NCBI RefSeq assembly: GCF_017591425.1
Contig: NW_024467120.1
Location: forward strand, 8,432,001 to 8,496,000
DNA from: Ochotona curzoniae
Lineage: Eukaryota; Chordata; Mammalia; Lagomorpha; Ochotonidae
DNA: 64,000 nt
Reading direction: 5' to 3'
A model generated the notes under the pieces. That model searched no databases and was not told the DNA's origin. It saw nothing but the letters and a program-made list of their open reading frames with translations. Below are positions 59,072 through 64,000 of the stretch, in pieces. The translations under genes were made by a program, and so were the position numbers. Every line of letters begins with the position of its first letter. Position 1 is the stretch's first letter.

Positions 59072-59354
59072 TTGATATATGATGATGAGGAGGAAAGAGA
59101 GCTCCCCTCTGCTCCTTCTGTCACAAAAGCCTGGGATGACAGCAACTGATCTGTGCCCAAAGCTAAGTGATGGGAACTCAATCCAGGTCTCATACGTGTA
59201 TGCCAAGAATCCAGATGCTTCAACTATCCCTGCTGTCGCCCAGGATGAGCGTTAGCAGGCAGCTGGAATGAGTAGCCACAGCTGGAAATGAGACATGGAC
59301 ACTGGGATGATGAGGACTCAGGCATCTTAACTGCAAGGCCTCATGCGCACCTGT
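59072..59354 (-). mobile_element. C SINE, old copy directly adjacent to the previous one
   Basis: GATGATGAGGAGGAAAGAGAGC, GCGTTAGCAGGCAGCTGGAATG, GACATGGACACTGGGATGATG and the head CTTAACTGCAAGGCC. Tail is degraded. Confidence 0.75.
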
Positions 59355-59399
59355 TCCTCTTCCCTTTTTATCCTTAAAAAGCCACTAATCATTTTGAGG

Positions 59400-59854
59400 C
59401 TAAAAACAGGCTGAAAAGAAAATGTCTTTGAGCAAAACGTACATTGACTGCCTTTTAACTTTGAATTGTTTTTCTGTTATATGAACTTTGCTGCCTTTGA
59501 ACAGCAAGAAACTTTTCTTGATGTATCCTCGCCTTGCAACATACTGCTTATCTTTCAATACAATTTGATCAGTCTGGTCTTGCACATACCCTGGTGAAAC
59601 GGTCTCCACAATTCAGATAAAGATTTCTGTTGTGCCCAAAACCTCTCCCCAGCTGGTTTTCGCAATACATTTATGTTGGTGAATGGATCAGCTTTTTTCT
59701 TCCTTCTGCCCAACAGTACTCCATGGTATGGAGGAATGTGCCGTACTGACTTGATGCTTCTGTTTGTCAGACATTTCAGTGGATGGATTTGAACCAGAGG
59801 TGCCATGGTCACTTGTGTGCAAGTCTTTCGGTGGACATAGGCACTATTGATCAC
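59400..59854 (-). pseudogene. Possible frameshifted pseudogene, parent gene not recognised
   Basis: On the minus strand an ATG in a good start context (GTGACCATGG, ATG at 59805-59803) opens a frame beginning MAPLVQIHPLKCLTNRSIKS and rich in Lys/Arg (...GVLLGRRKKKADPFTNINVL...), reminiscent of a mitochondrial-targeted basic protein. Around 59610 a second frame takes over (VETVSPGYVQDQTDQIVLKD...) and stays open to a stop at 59400. Two long frames meeting within about 50 bp fit one frameshift in a former coding region. I do not recognise the protein. No poly-A tract is visible at the 3' side, so retrocopy origin is unproven. It could be coincidental. Confidence 0.28.
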
Positions 59855-60027
59855 TAGTGTAAAAGGGATTTTTAAAATAATGCCACTTTCATATCTTTGT
59901 GGAATACTTTGGAAATATTCACCTTTATCCTGTATATGGTCACATTATTTCATTACTTTGCCTAGTTTTTATGGGTTCCTGCGGATTCTCTGTGTATAGA
60001 GCACGGGATATGCAAATACTTACTGGT

Positions 60028-60070
<43 letters not shown>

Positions 60071-60222
60071 ATTATTTGCTGTTTTTCTTCCACGAACTCT
60101 CATCTGTTATTAAAGGTCTTGTATAGTTGGAGTTTTAAAGTTATTAATCCCACTCTTAATGGTTTGAGTACATGTCTATGATTCAAGTCTATTTTCTTCC
60201 ATCAACCTGTTTTAATTCACTC
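59855..60222. other. A/T-rich sequence with TA repeat
   Basis: No gene recognised. Contains the TA microsatellite below; the flanks weakly resemble antisense L1 but not enough to call. Confidence 0.4.
60030..60067. repeat. (TA)19 microsatellite
   Basis: Thirty-eight bases of uninterrupted TA, followed by TTTTATTATTTG. Confidence 0.98.
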
Positions 60223-60544
60223 AAAAAAGATTGGGTCAGGCCTGGCATGGTAGCCTAGTGACTAAAGTCCTCGCTTTGATTGCACCAGGATCCCATATGG
60301 GTGCTGGTTCGTGTCCTGCTGGTCTTGCTTCCCATCCAGCTCCCTGCTTGTGGCCTGGGAAAGCAGTTGAGGATGGCCCAAAGCCTTGGACCCTTGCACC
60401 CGCGCGGGCTCAGCACTGGCTGTTGCGGCCACTTGGAGGGTAAATCAGTGGACGGATTTTCCTCTGTCTCTCCGCATATTTAAATATCCAACTTTCAAAT
60501 AAATAAATAAACAAGTAAATAAATATTTAAAAAAAGATGGGGTC
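60223..60544 (+). mobile_element. C SINE, full length, with target-site duplication
   Basis: Flanks AAAAAAGATTGGGTC (60223-60237) and AAAAAAGATGGGGTC (60530-60544) differ at one base. Body: GGCCTGGCATGGTAGCCTAGTG (box A-like), GCTTGTGGCCTGGGAAAGCAG and a long (AAAT)n tail. About 40 bp around the GGGAGACC segment is deleted. Confidence 0.96.
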
Positions 60545-61559
60545 TCTATAGCATGTCAGTCATTGAAGTAATTAGTAATATAAGTTACAATACATTTTAT
60601 TCCATTACTATGATTCAAGCCTACACAGGTTAGTCAAGCAAGTACAAAAGGATATAATCAGGTGTAACAACAATAATAGGGGAAGTTGACGACTTTACAG
60701 AGAAGGTGACCTCTGATCTGAAACTTGAACATGAAGAGGCTCTGTTAAGTTTGTAATAGTGGAGTGGAATAAGCAGTTCTCTTGCAACCAGAATTCCATT
60801 TTTGCCTTGCCTGATGCTGGTGTCACACTGCTCTGTCTGTTGCCATTTTATAAGATCTGATATGTGAAGTATTACTTTGTTTTCAAGTGTTTCCTATGTT
60901 TACACACCTGATTTTACAAATGAACACTAAAATTTTCATAATTTGGAAGAGAATTTTGATAAAACCCATGAGCTGGAAATTCATTATCTGTGAGTTTAAA
61001 AATTGTGATATTAATATAGCAGACATATTACTATGTTCGAATCATCTCTTGCTTGCTGCCGTTCACTTACTTCTCTTTTGCTTCTTATCCCTGGTTCTCC
61101 ACATGATCATTTTTAATCCATGAATTGTGATGAATGCATTATAATTTATTGAGGTAGAATATTCTGTATTGCTTTTCCTTGAAATAACTGTGCTTTCTGA
61201 TTTATGTCTGACTTAAGTTAGGGAAAGTTTTCTGTCATCATATCTCTAAATATGTTTTAAGAGCATGTATTTCTCTAAGTTTCTTGTTTTCTGTTTTACA
61301 GTTTTGTGGGTGTAGGCTTTCTCATGTCCCACTATGTTCTCCCTCCCCATTATCGTCTTTGTCTTATCATAAAGCAGTCCTTAAGTCGCAGTCTTTACTC
61401 CAGCATTCTGTTCTTGACATGTGTCATGACATTTTAGGTATAAGCAAAGATATGAGTAGTATTTAGTTAAGTAGGTATGCTTAGCAGTTTTATTGGGAGC
61501 CCGTTTTATTTAGGAGTAGAGTTGTGTACTGTCAGTCTTCTTTGGGACTCTCATTTCCA
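60545..61559. other. Unique sequence, part possibly L1-derived
   Basis: No gene recognised. The 61.18-61.44 kb part (AAAGTTTTCTGTCATCATATCTCTAAATATG) resembles the antisense 3'UTR of old L1 elements, but I cannot set ends. Confidence 0.4.
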
Positions 61560-63545
61560 TTACATCCTTTATTTATAAAATTGTATGTGTCTGCTTATTA
61601 ACTTTATTTTGGGTGAAAGTTGTATCATAGAGAACGTGTGATATTTGCCCTTTTGGAAATGACTTATTTCACAGAGCACAATGGTCTCCAGTTACCTTAT
61701 TCTTTTTCACGACTGAGTAGTGTTCTATGGAGTAGCTATACCACAGTTTTCTTATCCAGTCCTCTTTCAGTTGGTATCTAGGTGGCTTCCATGTCTTTGC
61801 TATTATCAGTTGTGCTGCCATGAATATAGTGATGCAGGTTATCTTCTCAAATGTATTTATCACTTCTTTGGGGTATATGCCCAGAAGTAGGATTGCTGGG
61901 TGATGTGGTAGATGACTTTTCAGTTGCCTGAGCACTCTCCATACTGACAAACATAGTGGTTGAAATCTACAATTCCAGCAGCAATTGATCAGGGTGCCTC
62001 TGTCGCCAAAGCCTCGTCAGCTGTTGTTAGTAGGTTTCTGTACTATGCCATTCTCACTGGAGTGACGTAGAACCTCGATGTTCTTCTTATTTGTATTTCA
62101 GTTATTGCTAGGGGTCTTGAACACCTTTTCATGTGTCTATTAGCCGTTTGATGTGGTTTCTTTGACAAATGCTCATTTCCTTCACACGTTTCTTCACAGG
62201 GTCACTTGTTCTGTCACTGCTATGTTTCTGGAGCTCTTTGTATATCCTGGGTATCAGTCCCCTTCAGTTGTGTAGTGTGGAAAGGTTTTCTCCCAGTCTG
62301 GCTTTTTCACCTTGTTGATCATTTCCTTTGCTGATCAGAAGCTTCTTAGTTTGTTTATTTTGGATTTGGTTGCCTGTGCTTTTGGTGGCTTTTCTAAGAA
62401 GTCTTTGATAATGCCTGTCTCTTGTAGAGTGCTTCCTATGTTTTCCTCCAACACTTTGCTGGTTTCTGGGTGTAGATGCAGGTCTTTATGCATTCCGATT
62501 GGATTATTGCATATGGTGACAGGTGGGGGGGCCTTGCTTCTTACTTCTGCAGGCAATTGTCCCAACAACATTTGCTGAAAAGACCACCATTTGTCCCTGG
62601 TTTGTTTTCTCTTCTCTCTCTTTCTTTAATTTTATTGGAAAGTCAGATATACAGATAGGAGGAGGAGAGAGAAAGGAAGATCTTCTGCCTGCTGATTCAA
62701 ACCCCAAGCAGCTACAATGGCCAGAGCTGAGCTGATATGAATTCAGGAGCCAGGAGCCTCCTTCAGGTCTCCCAAGCCACTGCAGGGTCCCAAGACTTTG
62801 GGTCGTCCTTGACTGCTTTCCCAGGCCAAAAGCAGGGAGCTGGATAGGAATTGGGGCTGCCGGGATTAGCACTGGTGCCCATATGGAATCCAGTCATGTG
62901 TAAGGCAAGGATTTTAGCCACTAGGCTACTACGCCGGGCCATTCTGTTCTCTTATTAACAATTAGTACATCTGTAGGCTCTCTTGTGTGTTTCTGTTCTG
63001 TCCCATTTATCTTCCTTTCTGTTTTGGTACCATCACCAGGCTTTTCTGATTATCACTGCCCTGTAATATGTCTTAAGATCTGGATTTGTGATTCCTTCGG
63101 CTAGATTCATATTCCTCAAGATAGTTTTGGCTATTAGTGATTTCTTGTGTTTCCAGATGCATTTTCTGTTCCAGATTTGTGCAGAATGGTTGCTGGGATT
63201 TTGATTGGTATCACATTGAATATGTGTAATACTTTCGGTCATGTGGACATTTGGATGCTGTTGATCCTGCCCTTCCAGGAGCTTGATATATTTCTCCATC
63301 ATTTAAAGTCTTCAGTTTTTAACCTTAGTGTGACACTGGTTGTTGATTTTTTTCCCAGTTGATCTTTATCAGCATAGGAACATTTTGACCTGGAGTTTTT
63401 CAAATTTCAAATCTTTTCATGTATCTATTATTTTTTATTTATTTTGTAATTTGTACTTTTATTTTGTCAATTTTTATAGGTGTATTTTTCCAGATTTTGG
63501 CACTTTAATGGGTTTACCACATATTTTGAAGTAGCACTGAAGTAG
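61560..63545 (-). mobile_element. L1 LINE, ORF2 3' half and 3'UTR, antisense, younger lineage
   Basis: Minus-strand translation recovers ORF2 C-terminal blocks in order from right to left: ...LRNMNLAEGITNPDLKTYY (63033-63302), FLEKPPKAQATKSKINKLRSF (62335-62400), ILLLGIYPKEVINTFEKI and WKPPRYQLKEDWIRKLWY..YSIEHYSVVKKN (61669-61950), the last being the near-terminal 'W..MWYIYT.EYYSAIKKNE' block of L1 ORF2. Stops and frame changes separate them, so it is dead. It is less decayed than the other L1s here. A C SINE at 62619-62941 interrupts it. Confidence 0.93.
62601..62953 (-). mobile_element. C SINE inserted in the L1
   Basis: Body about 62619-62941: TTTAATTTTATTGGAAAGTCAG tail, CTTCTGCCTGCTGATTC, GCCGGGATTAGCACTGGTGCCC and the head GGCTACTACGCCGGGCC. 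Short imperfect flanks TTGTTTTCTCTT / TTCTGTTCTCTT. L1 continues on both sides, so the SINE is the later event. Confidence 0.94.
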
Positions 63546-63548
63546 CAT

Positions 63549-63888
63549 CCTGTTTTTTTTTTTTTTTAAGATTTATTTATTTATTACAAAGTCAGATATA
63601 CAGAAAGGAGAGACAGAGAAGAAGATCTTTTGTCCGATTATTCACTCCCCAAGTGACTGCAACAGCCGATGCTGTGCCGATCCAAAGCCAGGATCCAGGA
63701 ACTTCTTCCTGGTCTCCCACCCGGGTGCAGGGTCCCAAAGCTTTGGGCCGTCCTCGACTGCTTTCCCGGGCCACAGGCAGGGAGCTGGATGGGAAGTGGA
63801 ACTGTCGAGATTAGAACTGGCGCCCATATGGGATCGTGGCATGTTCAAAGTGAGAACTTTAGTTGCTAGGCCATGCCACTGGGCCCCA
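63549..63888 (-). mobile_element. C SINE, young full length
   Basis: T-run then AAGATTTATTTATTTATTACAAAG tail, CTTTTGTCCGATTATTCACTCC, GACTGCAACAGCCGATGC, GATTAGAACTGGCGCCCATATGGG and the head GCCATGCCACTGGGCCCC. Sits at the right edge of the L1. Confidence 0.96.
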
Positions 63889-64000
63889 TCCTTTTCTTTT
63901 AACTTCTGTTAGAACTTTGAGGTAGACTCTCATTGCTGAAATTTATACTAAAACTTATCCTCTCTCATTTCTGCTTTTCAGAATCTTTTACCCAGGTTTG
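63889..64000. other. Unassigned end of window
   Basis: A/T-rich, no recognisable feature; could be the upstream continuation of the antisense L1. Confidence 0.4.

Noticed and set aside
1..64000. tRNA, snRNA (U6, 7SK, Y) or rRNA genes
   Set aside because: No recognisable full-length gene. Box A/B-like motifs occur only within C SINE heads, which are tRNA-derived but not tRNA genes.
1..64000. CRISPR array, operon, phage or bacterial island
   Set aside because: Tandem repeats are microsatellites or SINE clusters; base composition, retroelements and lack of long genes are those of a mammalian chromosome.

Overview
This window is nuclear DNA from a placental mammal, most likely a lagomorph and probably a pika (Ochotona). 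The main evidence is about 45 copies or fragments of one tRNA-derived SINE. It has a box A-like and box B-like head, a body reading 'GGCCTGGGAAAGCAG...GGCCCAAAG', and an A-rich (AATAAATAAATC) tail. This matches the C-repeat (CSINE) family found only in lagomorphs. Younger copies carry a 'CTGACTTTCCAATAAA' 3' end rather than the 'CTTTCAAATAAATAAA' end that I associate with rabbit-type copies; the species assignment is from memory and is inference. The sequence is A+T-rich, CpG-poor and low in coding content, like an intron or intergenic region.

I found no intact protein-coding gene, no structural RNA gene, no CRISPR array and no prokaryotic features. The C SINEs cover roughly 13 kb (about 20%). 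L1 LINE fragments lie at about 5.83-7.43 kb (minus), 37.84-38.76 kb (minus), 53.75-56.70 kb (plus) and 61.56-63.55 kb (minus); the last still shows recognisable ORF2 peptide blocks. Older mammalian relics are also present: L2 at about 20.2 and 48.6 kb, MIR at about 19.4, 27.0 and 57.9 kb, and two MaLR-type solitary LTRs at about 34.6 and 45.6 kb. Microsatellites lie at 21.5 (CA), 31.5 (TG/AG), 39.45 (GATA) and 60.03 kb (TA).

Layout: 0-17 kb is SINE-rich around an old L1. About 18.2-23.9 kb is SINE-free and holds ancient repeats plus one exon-like stretch at 22.74 kb. 23.9-25.25 kb is a cluster of nested SINEs. 25.25-29.7 kb is SINE-free. 29.7-42.3 kb is SINE-rich. 42.3-46.6 kb is SINE-free, holds a 51-bp dispersed duplication and looks the most like conserved regulatory DNA. 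46.6-64 kb is SINE- and L1-rich.

The less ordinary items are: (1) a possible exon at 22,740-22,881; (2) a two-frame minus-strand open region near 59.4-59.85 kb that may be a frameshifted pseudogene of an unrecognised gene; (3) a 51-bp near-identical direct duplication in a repeat-free block at 43.84 and 44.24 kb; (4) nested and inverted SINE arrangements with readable target-site duplications; (5) the longest open frame, 189 codons at 51.95 kb, probably non-coding. No novel biological system is evident.
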